Of a DNA stretch of 64,000 nucleotides, positions 30,648 to 39,563 are shown piece by piece; within the stretch, counting starts at the first letter, position 1, and each line of letters starts with the position of its first letter. Origin of the DNA: Acuticoccus mangrovi (GTDB lineage Bacteria; Pseudomonadota; Alphaproteobacteria; Rhizobiales; Amorphaceae); NCBI RefSeq assembly GCF_016411865.1, contig NZ_JAEKJA010000024.1, positions 81,598 through 145,597 of the forward strand, given 5' to 3'. The translations under genes and the position numbers were made by a program. The notes under the pieces are model-generated. The model ran no database searches. It worked only from the letters and a program-made list of their open reading frames with translations, and had not been told where the DNA came from.

Positions 30648-31117
30648 TGCGCCATCTGATCATCATGCGCCATGCCAAGGCCGAGCGGGGTGAGCACAAG
30701 CTCGACTTCGACCGGACCCTGGATCAGCGCGGATGGCAGGAGGCTGATCGGGTGGGCAAGAGCCTCGCCGAGGCGGGCCTCGCACCCGACACGGTGCTGT
30801 GCTCGGCCTCGCGCCGCACGCGCGACACGCTGGCAGCGGTGTTCCCCCACATCAGAGGCGACTGCCTCGTCCACCTGCGACGCAGCCTCTACGAGGCCGA
30901 CGTCGTCGACCTGCGCGACGCGGTGCGCACGGTGCAGGGCCAGTGCGTGCTCGTGATCGGCCACAATCCGGCCGTCCACACCCTCGCCCAGGCCCTTGCC
31001 GGCAGCCATCCCGAAGCCGTCGAAATGGAGCACGGCTTTCCGACCTCCACCGCCGCGGTGTTCACCATGGGGTTTGCCATCGACACCGTGAAGTTCGAGC
31101 GACTGGTGTGCCCGTGA
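30647..31117 (+). CDS. SixA-like phosphohistidine phosphatase
   Basis: A 156-residue histidine-phosphatase superfamily member with the phospho-acceptor motif IMRHAKAE at residues 6-13, SASRRTRDT in the middle and a second catalytic His in VIGHNPAVH. This short form matches SixA, which dephosphorylates His-containing phosphotransfer domains; the true substrate here is unknown. It overlaps the MoxR gene by 1 bp and the aldolase gene by 4 bp, forming a three-gene unit. Confidence 0.87.
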   Translation: MRHLIIMRHAKAERGEHKLDFDRTLDQRGWQEADRVGKSLAEAGLAPDTVLCSASRRTRDTLAAVFPHIRGDCLVHLRRSLYEADVVDLRDAVRTVQGQCVLVIGHNPAVHTLAQALAGSHPEAVEMEHGFPTSTAAVFTMGFAIDTVKFERLVCP

Positions 31118-31764
31118 GCCCGGCGCTGGTCTCGCAGGAAACACGGACCCGCGATCGCATCGTGCGCCTCGCCGAGCTGCTCTATCTGCGCGGCTACGCC
31201 CACGGCACCACCGGCAACATCTCGGTGCGGCTCGACAACGGCGTGCTCGTCACCCCCACCAACTCCTCGATGGGCATGCTGGAGGCGGAGCGCATCTCCC
31301 TCGTCGCCCCCGACGGTACGCTCCTCTCCGGCGACAAGCCCTCCAAGGAGACCTTCCTTCACATCGCCATGTACGAGGAACGGGAGAGCGCGAAGGCGGT
31401 CGTCCATCTCCATTCCACCCACGCCGTGGCGGTCTCGATTCTCGCGGCGACGGACCCCGACAACGCTCTGCCGCCGCTCACCGCCTACCATCACATGAAG
31501 GTCGGGCGGCTGCCGCTGGTGCCCTATGTGCGGCCGGGCGACATGCGCCTCGCCGACGAGGTGAGGAGCCGCGCCGGCGCCCATCACGCGATGCTGCTCG
31601 CGAACCACGGCCCCGTCTGCGCCGGGCGATCGCTGGAGGATGCTCTCGCCATCGCCGAGGAGCTGGAGGAGACCGCAAAGCTCCGCCTGCTGACCGAGGG
31701 GCGGCCGGTCAACGCCCTCACCGCCGCACAGCTCGCCGAGCTCGATCACCACTTCCCGAGCTGA
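31114..31764 (+). CDS. Class II aldolase/adducin-family protein, OtnC-like
   Basis: A 216-residue zinc-dependent class II aldolase. GTTGNISVRL (about 30-39) and TPTNSSMG bind phosphate, HLHSTHAVA carries two zinc His residues, and LLANHGPVCAG the third; Glu in SKETFLH is the likely base. By eye it is closest to OtnC, 3-oxo-tetronate 4-phosphate decarboxylase (SGDKPSKE, YHHMKVGRLPLVPY, LEETAKL). Its usual partners OtnK, OtnI and LtnD are absent here. It starts with GTG inside the sixA stop region, an unexpected operon partner. Confidence 0.8.
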   Translation: MSPALVSQETRTRDRIVRLAELLYLRGYAHGTTGNISVRLDNGVLVTPTNSSMGMLEAERISLVAPDGTLLSGDKPSKETFLHIAMYEERESAKAVVHLHSTHAVAVSILAATDPDNALPPLTAYHHMKVGRLPLVPYVRPGDMRLADEVRSRAGAHHAMLLANHGPVCAGRSLEDALAIAEELEETAKLRLLTEGRPVNALTAAQLAELDHHFPS

Positions 31765-31785
31765 CGGCGCCCGCCGCCGCGCCGG

Positions 31786-33105
31786 TCAGGCCTCCATCGC
31801 GTCCACCTCTTCGCCGGCGGTGCAGAGGTGGCGGGCCTCGTCCCGCTCGTCGGAGGCGATGAGCACCTTGTAGCGGGCCGCCGCCTCGGCGAGCGTCGGG
31901 AACACCACGACTTCGCCCTCGCGGCGCACCACCCCGTCGGCCTCGAGGCGTGCCAGGGCATCGGGCAGCTCGAAGTCCACCGCCACGCCGCAGCGCGCCA
32001 CGATGATCTCCTCGATCGCCCGCTTCCTGGCACCGAGCGAGCGCTCCTCCACGCTGAGGCCGGCGTTGAAGTAGAGGGTGATGAGGTCCTCCTTCACGTC
32101 CTCTTCCTCCGCTCGGTCGAGGAGCAGCGTGATGGCGGCGCGGTTGTTGGCGAGGTTGTGGAAGAACAGCTTCTGCGCCAGCTCCATCATGTAGCGGGTC
32201 CGCTGGTTGAAGAAGGTCGTCACCTGCCGCGCGAGCAGCGTGATGAACCCCACCAGCGCGCCGACGGCCGCGAACGGGTTGGTCGCCGCGAGCACCTTGC
32301 CGGTGGTGGAGAACATGCCGAACAGCGTGCCGCCGCCGGCGGTGGCGAAGAACTTCATCTTGTCGAACGGGCGAAACTGCACGATCCGCAGCGGGAACAG
32401 GATCTGAAGATCGTGCTCCGGCATGTCCTTGAACACCTTCACGTAGATGAGATCGGTGGCGGTGTCGGGCGGCAGCTGCCGGCGCCGCTTCGCCACGTGC
32501 CGCGAGGCCGCCTTCAGCGAGATGCCGCGCTCGGCAGCCACCTCGCGCGCCCGGTCCTCGTTGGATTTCAGCTTCAGCATCATGAAGAGACGGCGATAGA
32601 TCGTCTCCTCATAGGTCGCCTTCAGGAGGTAGCCCGTTTCGGGGCGGCGCACCGTCCGGCTCCGCGTGTAAGGGTCGCGAATGTGAACCTGCAGGAGGTC
32701 GTACTCCTTGAGGTCCACCTCGATGCGCAGCGAATAGGGCGACTGGGCCGACAGGGTGGCCGAAAGGCGCTCGTCGGTGAGGGTGGAGAAGTTGGCCCGC
32801 TCCAGAAGATGGTCGATGAGCTGGGCGAGGCGCCCTTCCCGCTCGCTCTTCTGCGCGGCGTCGATCGGCAGGATCTGCAGCGTGTCCCGATCGGGATTGA
32901 ACGGCAGATAGACGCTGCGGATCTCCTCGGCTAGGCGGCGGTAGCCGACGCTCCGATGGCGCTGCAGCAGGTGGACGAGGCGCGAGAAGTCGTCCGCCGT
33001 GTCGTCCCGCTCGGCGACCTTGCAGAGGCTCGCGATCACCGCTTGCCGCGTGAGCGGAATGAAACGGCTGACCGTCCGCACGCCGGCGGTGGGTGCCCTG
33101 GTCAC
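31786..33105 (-). CDS. DUF3754-like (TMEM143-related) membrane-associated protein
   Basis: A 439-residue protein of unknown function. It resembles DUF3754 family members: a charged N-terminal half (SRFIPLTRQAV; YLPFNPDRDT), a middle segment with FKDMPEHDLQILFP before a hydrophobic region of one or two helices (about 245-295, KFFATAGGGTLFGMF to LVGFITLLA), then FHNLANNRAAITLLLDRAEEEDVKE and a C-terminal winged-helix-like end. The family includes mitochondrial TMEM143. The GTG at 33105 has GGAAGGA upstream; an earlier GTG at 33120 lacks one. Function cannot be inferred. Confidence 0.7.
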   Translation of the reverse strand: MTRAPTAGVRTVSRFIPLTRQAVIASLCKVAERDDTADDFSRLVHLLQRHRSVGYRRLAEEIRSVYLPFNPDRDTLQILPIDAAQKSEREGRLAQLIDHLLERANFSTLTDERLSATLSAQSPYSLRIEVDLKEYDLLQVHIRDPYTRSRTVRRPETGYLLKATYEETIYRRLFMMLKLKSNEDRAREVAAERGISLKAASRHVAKRRRQLPPDTATDLIYVKVFKDMPEHDLQILFPLRIVQFRPFDKMKFFATAGGGTLFGMFSTTGKVLAATNPFAAVGALVGFITLLARQVTTFFNQRTRYMMELAQKLFFHNLANNRAAITLLLDRAEEEDVKEDLITLYFNAGLSVEERSLGARKRAIEEIIVARCGVAVDFELPDALARLEADGVVRREGEVVVFPTLAEAAARYKVLIASDERDEARHLCTAGEEVDAMEA

Positions 33106-33164
33106 GTCCTGTCCTTCCACGCGGGTTCGCTCCGCCCGTCCCCTAGCACGGGCGCTTGCGTGCG

Positions 33165-34352
33165 TCAGCGGCGCAGCGCGTCGATCGCCCCGTCGAGACC
33201 CGCGAGGGTCAGCTCGAACATCCGCCCCCCCATCAACTTCATCATGATCTCGGTGGAGGCGGTGTAGTCCCAGAGATCACGGCGGATGGGATTGATCCAC
33301 GCGGCCTTCGGGAAATGGCCGAGGAGGCGTTCCATCCAGACCGCGCCCGCCTCCTTGTTCCAATGCTCCACCGAGCCGCCGGGGGCGACGATCTCGTAGG
33401 GCGACATCGCCGCGTCGCCCACGAGCACGAGGCGGGTGTCGGGCGGGAAGGTGCGGATCACGTCGAGGGTGGGGGTGACGTCGACGCGGCGGCGCCGGTT
33501 CTCGCGCCAGATCCCTTCGTAGACGCAATTGTGGAAGTAGAAGTGGTTCAGCGAGCGGAACTCGGAGCGAGCGGCCGAGAAGAGCTCCTCGCACACCCGG
33601 ATGTGGTCGTCCATCGAGCCGCCGATGTCGATGAGGAGAAGCACCTTGACCGCGTTCTGCCGCTCGCGCCGGGTGCGCACGTCGAGAAAGCCCTCGCGGG
33701 CGGTGGAGGCGATCGTCTCGGGAAGATCGAGCTCCTCCGCCGCGCCGGTGCGGGCGAAGCGGCGCAGCTTGCGCAACGCGATGCGGATCGCCCGGGTGCC
33801 GATCTCGACGTCGCTGTCGAGGTCGCGGAACTCGCGCTTGTCCCACACCTTCACCGCCCGGCGATGGCGGCTCTCGTGCTGGCCGATGCGCACCCCTTCC
33901 GGATTGTAGCCGTAGGCACCGAACGGCGAGGTGCCCTTGGTGCCGATCCACTTGGAGCCGCCTTCGTGGCGCCCCTCCTGCTCGGCAAGGCGCTGGCGCA
34001 GCGTCTCCATCAGTTTGTCGAAGCCGCCGAGCGCCTCCACCTCGCGCTTCTCCTCCTCGGTGAAGAGGCGGTCGGCGAGCGCCCTCAGCCACTCTTCCGG
34101 CAGGTCGACGGTCTCCACCCCCTCCGACGCGCCGGACAACGCCTCGAGACCGCGGAAGACCTTGGCGAACACACGGTCGAAGGCGTCGATCTTGGTCTCG
34201 TCCTTCACCAGGATGGCGCGGGCGAGGTGGTAGAAGGTCTCGATGTCGGCCTCGGCGAGCCCGGCCTCCATCGCCTCCAGAAGAGCGAGATATTCGCGCA
34301 GCGAGACGGGTACGCCCTCTTGGCGCAGACCCTCGAAGAGGGGGGTGAACAT
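33165..34352 (-). CDS. VWA domain protein, CoxE-like
   Basis: A 395-residue soluble protein with a C-terminal von Willebrand factor A domain. The MIDAS motif is intact as D242-I-G-G-S246 in LLLIDIGGSMDDH. The N-terminal ~130 residues are helical and the middle is Arg-rich. It matches the CoxE-like VWA partners of MoxR ATPases, and the MoxR gene is 2.5 kb away on the other strand, so I infer one complex although the genes are not in one operon. The target protein is not apparent. Confidence 0.87.
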   Translation of the reverse strand: MFTPLFEGLRQEGVPVSLREYLALLEAMEAGLAEADIETFYHLARAILVKDETKIDAFDRVFAKVFRGLEALSGASEGVETVDLPEEWLRALADRLFTEEEKREVEALGGFDKLMETLRQRLAEQEGRHEGGSKWIGTKGTSPFGAYGYNPEGVRIGQHESRHRRAVKVWDKREFRDLDSDVEIGTRAIRIALRKLRRFARTGAAEELDLPETIASTAREGFLDVRTRRERQNAVKVLLLIDIGGSMDDHIRVCEELFSAARSEFRSLNHFYFHNCVYEGIWRENRRRRVDVTPTLDVIRTFPPDTRLVLVGDAAMSPYEIVAPGGSVEHWNKEAGAVWMERLLGHFPKAAWINPIRRDLWDYTASTEIMMKLMGGRMFELTLAGLDGAIDALRR

Positions 34353-34459
34353 CGCGCTCTCCTCCTGGTCGCCCCGCTTTCACCTATGGAAATCGCCCGC
34401 GTCCGGCAACTCCTTCCGCACGTTGCCCCGCGTCGGGCGGTGGCCGGCGGCGCGTCGGC

Positions 34460-35539
34460 TCAGTCCTTGGTGTCGCGCCCGTCCTTCGGGGCGAGGCGGG
34501 CGATGTCGCCGAGGATGTCGTTGACGCGCGGCCGGCGCGTGCCGGTGAAGGGCAGCGGGCGCAGGACGTCGAGCGTCGCAAGGCCGAGACGGGCGGTCAT
34601 CAGCCCGTTGACGATGCCCTCGCCGAGCTTCGCCGAGAGCTTGGCGGCGATCCCCTTGCCGATCACCTCGCCCACCAGCGTGTCGCCGGCCGCCATGCCG
34701 CCCGTCACCGCCAGATGGGCGATGGCGTGCCGCAGGACGCGCAGGAAGCCGAGTGTCCCGGGTCGCCCGCCGTAGATCACCGCGATGCGCCGCACCAGGC
34801 TGAGGGCGGCGAAGATCACGAAGGCGAGGTCCACCAGGGCGCGGGGCGAGAGCGCCGTGACGGCCGCCACGCGGCGCGCGGTGCCGACGATCTCGGCGAT
34901 CGCCTCCCGGTCGAGCGGGGCGAGAACCTCGCGCTCACCGAGCACCACGAGGTCGCGCCCGTCGATGATCTCGCGCATGTGCGCCTTCAGCGCCTCCCGC
35001 CCGCGGGCGGTGGTCGGTCGATCGCCATAGAGATCGATGAGGTCCTTCAGCACGGCCACCGCCGCGCCGCGATCGTCCTCGGCGACGGCGGCGTTCGCCC
35101 GCCGGCGCAGCGCCTCCACCTCCTTGAGGCGCCGGATCGCGATCCACTCCTTGAGGACCATGCCGAAGAGACCCGCGAACATCAGCACGGCGAGCGCCGT
35201 CGCGAGACCGCCGAGCGCCGGCACGCGGGCGAAGAGGTCCTCCACGAACGCGTAGAGCGAGATCGACAGAGCGAGCGCGGCGAGACCGGAGAGGCCGGCG
35301 GCGAAGAGCGACAGGAAGCTCCACCGCCGGCGCGGCGGCACCGTCTCCTGAAGGCTCACCGGCAGGTCGTCGACGGCCTCCTCGGGCGGCGCCTCGGCGA
35401 CGCGCTCCTCGGCCCGCGGCGCGCGCCGCTCCTCGCGCACGCGGGTGCGCGTCTCGCGCCGAACCTCCACGAACTCCTCCGACCCCTTCTCGAAGGCGAC
35501 CTCGTCGAGCTCGAAGATGGTGGGGCGGCGGCGCGTCAC
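34460..35539 (-). CDS. YcjF/TIGR01620-like inner-membrane protein (DUF697)
   Basis: A 359-residue membrane protein. A disordered charged N-terminus (1-70) leads to two transmembrane helices (about 75-98 and 105-128, WSFLSLFAAGLSGLAALALS and ALAVLMFAGLFGMVL), then a soluble helical domain and a DUF697-type Gly-rich hydrophobic segment (about 235-290). It starts with GTG, overlapping the ycjX-like stop by 4 bp. The YcjX-YcjF pair is stress-linked in enterobacteria (phage-shock or heat-shock regulon); the role here is not known. Confidence 0.82.
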   Translation of the reverse strand: MTRRRPTIFELDEVAFEKGSEEFVEVRRETRTRVREERRAPRAEERVAEAPPEEAVDDLPVSLQETVPPRRRWSFLSLFAAGLSGLAALALSISLYAFVEDLFARVPALGGLATALAVLMFAGLFGMVLKEWIAIRRLKEVEALRRRANAAVAEDDRGAAVAVLKDLIDLYGDRPTTARGREALKAHMREIIDGRDLVVLGEREVLAPLDREAIAEIVGTARRVAAVTALSPRALVDLAFVIFAALSLVRRIAVIYGGRPGTLGFLRVLRHAIAHLAVTGGMAAGDTLVGEVIGKGIAAKLSAKLGEGIVNGLMTARLGLATLDVLRPLPFTGTRRPRVNDILGDIARLAPKDGRDTKD

Positions 35540-36984
35540 GCGAGGCGGTCTCCGATGAGATATTGCAGCACCCGATCGAGCCGAATGTGGGGCAGCGACA
35601 GAGCGAGGCCGGTGTTGTTGCGCTCCACCCGGCCCGGACGGAATCGCATGGTCGTCACACCATACTCGTCCCGCTCGCGGTCGAAAACATCGGCGGGGTC
35701 GGCGGGAAGATCACCGGGGAAAAGTCCGATTTCCGCTTCCCCGTCGAACAGGCGGCCGTTGATGCGCTCGCCCTTCATCGGCGTGCCGACGATGGTGGGC
35801 CACGTCTCGCCGTCGCGGGTCACGCTCGCCTCGCGCGTCGCCCGCACCGCGGCCATCGCGGCGACGTCCACCGTGGTGCCGGAGAACACCGCCCGCTCGC
35901 GCGCCTCGGCGACGAGATGCTCCAGCACCCGCTCGAGCCGATCGTGGTCGCCGTGATGGATGTGGTCGGCCTTCGTCGCGGCGAAGAGGATCTTGTCGAT
36001 CCGCCGGTCGACCAGCGAGCCGAGGAAGGAGAGCCGCCCCGTGCGGAAGCAGGCGAGCACCCCGCGCAGGGCGCGGCGCAGCTCGTCGAGCGCCGCCGGC
36101 CCGCCATTGAGCGCCGCGAGCACGTCGACGAGCACGATCTGGCGGTCGAGGCGGGCGAAGTGGTCGCGGAAGAAGGGGCGGACCACGTGGGTCTTGTAGG
36201 CCTCGTAGCGCCGCTCCATCATCGCCGCCAGCGAGCCCGAGGCGGGCTCCGAGCCTTCCAGCGAGAGCGGCGCGAAGGTGAGCGCGGGCGAGCCTTCGAG
36301 GTCGCCGGGCATGAGGAAGCGGCCGGGCGGCAGCGAGGCGAGCGCGTTGGGATCGGCCCGCGCAGCCCGCAGATAGGCCGTGAAGGCGGCGGCAAGGGAC
36401 TGGGCGTCCGCCTCCTGCGCGGGGGCTGCGGCGTCGACCACCCCGAGCGCCTCGCGGAAGGGGCGCGCATCGACCGGGCGCCGCGCCGCCTCGCGCAGCG
36501 CCTCCGAGCACCATTCGGAAAAGGACATGTGCATCAGCGGCAGGTCGAGCAGCCACTCGCCCGGATAGTCCACGAGGTCGAGATGGAGCCGCCCCCGCCC
36601 CATCCGCCGGTTGAAGAAGCGGGCGCTCGCATAGTCGATGGTGACGCGCAGCTCGGCGATGCGGCGCGTGGAGGCGGGCCAGACGCGATCCTCCACCAGC
36701 GAGCGCACGTGCTCCTCGTAGGGGAAGCGGGGCACCTCGTCGTCGGGCTGGGGCGCGAGGCGGGCGCTCGCGAGGCGACCCTCGGCGTAGGGCGCGAACA
36801 TCGGCAGTCGCCCGCCATGGACAAGATTGTGCACCAGCGAGGCGAGAAACACGGTCTTGCCGGAGCGCGACAGACCCGTCACGCCGAGGCGCAGTGTGGG
36901 GGCGAGAAGCCCGCCGAAGCGCTCCTGCATGGTCGCGGCCGCGTGGCGCGCGCGATCCTCGTACTCCCTCAGCCGATCGCGCAA
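35536..36984 (-). CDS. YcjX-family P-loop NTPase (DUF463)
   Basis: About 482 residues. The P-loop GVTGLSRSGKT followed by VFLASLVHNLV lies near the N-terminus, LHLDLVDYPGEWLLDLP holds the switch Asp, and VDVLAALNGG, ATKADHIHHGDHDRLE and GTPMKGERI follow; these are conserved in YcjX GTPases. The frame is open back to a GTG at 37131; I chose the TTG at 36984 because GAGGAGGAG lies just upstream and homologues begin about 30 residues before the P-loop. A GTG at 37074 with AAAGGA is also possible. It is upstream of and coupled to the YcjF-like gene. Confidence 0.82.
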   Translation of the reverse strand: MRDRLREYEDRARHAAATMQERFGGLLAPTLRLGVTGLSRSGKTVFLASLVHNLVHGGRLPMFAPYAEGRLASARLAPQPDDEVPRFPYEEHVRSLVEDRVWPASTRRIAELRVTIDYASARFFNRRMGRGRLHLDLVDYPGEWLLDLPLMHMSFSEWCSEALREAARRPVDARPFREALGVVDAAAPAQEADAQSLAAAFTAYLRAARADPNALASLPPGRFLMPGDLEGSPALTFAPLSLEGSEPASGSLAAMMERRYEAYKTHVVRPFFRDHFARLDRQIVLVDVLAALNGGPAALDELRRALRGVLACFRTGRLSFLGSLVDRRIDKILFAATKADHIHHGDHDRLERVLEHLVAEARERAVFSGTTVDVAAMAAVRATREASVTRDGETWPTIVGTPMKGERINGRLFDGEAEIGLFPGDLPADPADVFDRERDEYGVTTMRFRPGRVERNNTGLALSLPHIRLDRVLQYLIGDRLA

Positions 36985-37142
36985 GATCTCCTCCTCGCCG
37001 CGTCCCGCCTCGTCACTTAAGCCTCGACGATCGCAATGAACAGGCACCCTCCGGCGATCGAGGAAGCGGTGCACAATCCTTTCCGCTGGGCGAACAAATC
37101 CATCGTCCATGCATTGATAAGGGATCGACACGAAAGCGCGCG

Positions 37143-38042
37143 ATGCCCACGGCCTTCATGATCTTCAACCCCTCGTCCGGCAGCCACCTTCACCGCGGTG
37201 AAGCGCTCGCCGAGTCCGTGGCCGCCCTCGAGGCGGCGGGGGTCGGCGTCACCACTCTCGACGGCCCGCTGTCGCGCCAACTCGACGCGAGTCTCGCAAG
37301 CTCGGCCGACATCATCGTCGTCAGCGGCGGCGACGGGACGATCCGCGCGGCGATCGAGGCCCACCGCGGGCACGGCCGCCCGATCGGCATCCTGCCGGGC
37401 GGCACCATGAACCTTCTGGCGAGCGACTACGGCATTCCGACCGACCTCGCCGCGGCCGCCAACGTGATCGCGGCCGGCCACACGATGCCGGTGGACTATG
37501 GGTTGATCGACGGGCGCATTTTCCTGCACACCGCCTTCCTGGGACTGCCGGTGAGGATCGGCGCCCATCGCGAGGCGTGGCGGGGACGCATGAGTTTGTT
37601 TCAACAGCTGCGGCTCGGCTTCCACGCGCTCTCCACCATCGCACGGGACCCGCAACTGACGATGACGGCCGAGGACGACGACGGCGACCTCACACTCAAC
37701 GCGCGCACCTATGCGATCATGGTCGGGTCGATCGAGCCCCATTTCCTGTCGATGCCCCATCGCAGTGCCGTGACGGGCGGCATCCTGACCGTCTTCGCCC
37801 TGCGCGCCTCCTCGGGGATCGATCTCGCCCGCCTGGTGCTCCTCGGCGCCGTCGGCGCACTCGCCGACGATCCGACGGTCGACCAGCGCACCATCCGCCA
37901 CGCCACCATCGAGGGGCCGCGGCGGCGCATCAAGGCGATGCTCGACGGCGAGGGAACGCTGGTGCATTCGCCCTGCGCGGTGGAGGTGCGCTCCGGCGAG
38001 GTGTCGGTCCTCACCCCGCCGCCCGTCGAGGCGCCGGGCTGA
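37143..38042 (+). CDS. Diacylglycerol/lipid kinase-family protein
   Basis: A 299-residue DAGK-catalytic-domain protein (YegS/LCB5 type). FNPSSGSH near residue 8 and the nucleotide-binding VVSGGDGTIRAAIEA (about 60-74) with GILPGGTMNLLASDYG are diagnostic. It would phosphorylate a lipid such as diacylglycerol; the substrate is not identifiable. It is followed by the phosphoesterase gene with a 1-bp overlap, a recurrent pairing in alphaproteobacteria. Confidence 0.88.
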   Translation: MPTAFMIFNPSSGSHLHRGEALAESVAALEAAGVGVTTLDGPLSRQLDASLASSADIIVVSGGDGTIRAAIEAHRGHGRPIGILPGGTMNLLASDYGIPTDLAAAANVIAAGHTMPVDYGLIDGRIFLHTAFLGLPVRIGAHREAWRGRMSLFQQLRLGFHALSTIARDPQLTMTAEDDDGDLTLNARTYAIMVGSIEPHFLSMPHRSAVTGGILTVFALRASSGIDLARLVLLGAVGALADDPTVDQRTIRHATIEGPRRRIKAMLDGEGTLVHSPCAVEVRSGEVSVLTPPPVEAPG

Positions 38043-38878
38043 TGCCGGCCTTCGCCCACATCTCCGACCTCCACTTCGGCTCGGAGGATCCCTCCACCAC
38101 GCGGGCGCTGATCGCCGAGCTCAACCGCGAGCGGCTCGACCTCGTGATTCTGAGCGGCGACCTCACCCTCGCCGCCCGCAGCGGCGAATATGCCGACGCG
38201 CGGCGCTTCATCGACGCGCTGAAGGCGCCGACCATCGCCGTGCCCGGCAACCACGACATCACCCCCTTCAACCTCGGTGAGCGCTTCCTGATGCCCTACC
38301 GCCGCTGGCACCGCTACGTGTCGGCGGAGATCGAGCCGAGCTGGTTCGGCCCGGAGGCGGCCGTGGTCGGGCTCAACACGGCGCGGCGGATGCGGCTGCG
38401 CCTCAACTGGTCGCACGGCAGCCTGTCGCGCCGGCAGATCGTCACCCTGCCGGCCCGCTTCGCGCCGGCGGAGGCGAACGCCTTCCGCATCGTGGTCGCC
38501 CATCACCCCTTCATCGCGGAGGATACCGAAGACCTCTCGGACCGTCCGCGGGTGCTCGTGAAGCGGGCGAAGGCGGCGCTCCAGGCGTTCGCGGCCGAAG
38601 GGGTCGACCTCGTCACCGCCGGCCACCTCCACCGGACCTATGCCGCCGCCTTCGACACGCCGCCGGCGACGAGCGCGGTGATCACGCAGGAGGTGGCGCA
38701 GTCGCACCGGGTGACGGTGATCCAGGCCGGCACCGCCCTCTCCGCCCGCACCCGCGGCGAGCCCAACAGCTTCAACCGCATCGAGATCGACGGCGACACG
38801 ATGGAGGTCCACACGGTGGCCTGGCGCGGCAAGCGCTGGGAGCGCACCGACGAGCCGCTGGTGACGATCCGCCGCTGA
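38042..38878 (+). CDS. Metallophosphoesterase (calcineurin-like)
   Basis: A 278-residue class III phosphodiesterase-like enzyme. The metal-binding set is complete: HISDLHFG (6-13), LSGDLT, PGNHD, AHHP and TAGHLHRTY. The closest type is a cyclic-nucleotide or lipid phosphodiesterase of the CpdA/LpxH-like superfamily, but no substrate can be assigned. It overlaps the lipid kinase gene by one base; together they may act on the same phospholipid pool (inference). Confidence 0.88.
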   Translation: MPAFAHISDLHFGSEDPSTTRALIAELNRERLDLVILSGDLTLAARSGEYADARRFIDALKAPTIAVPGNHDITPFNLGERFLMPYRRWHRYVSAEIEPSWFGPEAAVVGLNTARRMRLRLNWSHGSLSRRQIVTLPARFAPAEANAFRIVVAHHPFIAEDTEDLSDRPRVLVKRAKAALQAFAAEGVDLVTAGHLHRTYAAAFDTPPATSAVITQEVAQSHRVTVIQAGTALSARTRGEPNSFNRIEIDGDTMEVHTVAWRGKRWERTDEPLVTIRR

Positions 38879-38900
38879 CGCCGCCGCGCCGGCAAGGCCG

Positions 38901-39428
38901 TCAGCGGGCGACGACGCGGTCGGCCTCGATGGCCTTCGCGAGGCGGGCGAAGAATTTCGCGATCAGCTTGTTCGCCGCCGCGTCGAGCAGGCGGCCGCCG
39001 AGCCGCGCCACCGTTCCGGAGATGAGGATCGCATAGGAGTAGACGACCTCGGTGCCCCCGTCGACGGAACGGAAGTCCACCCACCCCTCGCCGGAGGAGT
39101 GGCCGAACGGCCCCTTGGCGCCGCCGAAGAGGACGAGCGCCGCCGGGGGCTCTTCCTCGGCGAACTCCGCCGTCACGTGGTAGGTGCCCTTCACCGGCCC
39201 GACGCCGATACCGACGTCGGCGGCGTAGGCGCGCGGCATTCCCTCGCCCACCCGGTGCAGCGTGTCGGCGCCGGGGATCGCCGCGGCAAGACGCCTCTCG
39301 TCCGTCACGATCGCCCACAAATCCTCCGGCGAGACCGAGACGACCGTCGCCCCCTCGCCGCGCATCTGGTAGCCCTTGCCCTCCGGCATCGTCGGCCCAT
39401 CGCGCCCCGCTCGCAGTCCGCTCGTCAT
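38901..39428 (-). CDS. CoxG-like SRPBCC protein
   Basis: About 175 residues of START/SRPBCC fold. VSVSPEDLWAIVTDERRLAAAIPGA near the N-terminus and GGRLLDAAANKLIAKFFARL at the C-terminus are typical of CO-dehydrogenase subunit G (CoxG)-like proteins, which help deliver or tether molybdenum hydroxylases. It is the third element of a scattered MoxR/CoxE-VWA/CoxG set here, yet no CO dehydrogenase structural gene is present. The ATG at 39428 has GAGGGGA upstream; the ATG at 39365 begins exactly where the family domain starts. Confidence 0.8.
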   Translation of the reverse strand: MTSGLRAGRDGPTMPEGKGYQMRGEGATVVSVSPEDLWAIVTDERRLAAAIPGADTLHRVGEGMPRAYAADVGIGVGPVKGTYHVTAEFAEEEPPAALVLFGGAKGPFGHSSGEGWVDFRSVDGGTEVVYSYAILISGTVARLGGRLLDAAANKLIAKFFARLAKAIEADRVVAR

Positions 39429-39563
39429 CCCATCCCCTCGGCATCGGCCCATCGTCACCATATGGGCTCTCGACGGCATCCGCCCACCGGCGCCGCACGA
39501 AGCGCCGGGCGAGTTGATGAACATGGGGGTTCGGGGATAAGCCTCCCCTCCCAGGAGATTGCC

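Noticed and set aside
33277..34383. An alternative frame over the VWA gene
   Set aside because: The VWA frame has an intact MIDAS motif and coherent domains; the alternative is Arg/Pro/Gly-rich.
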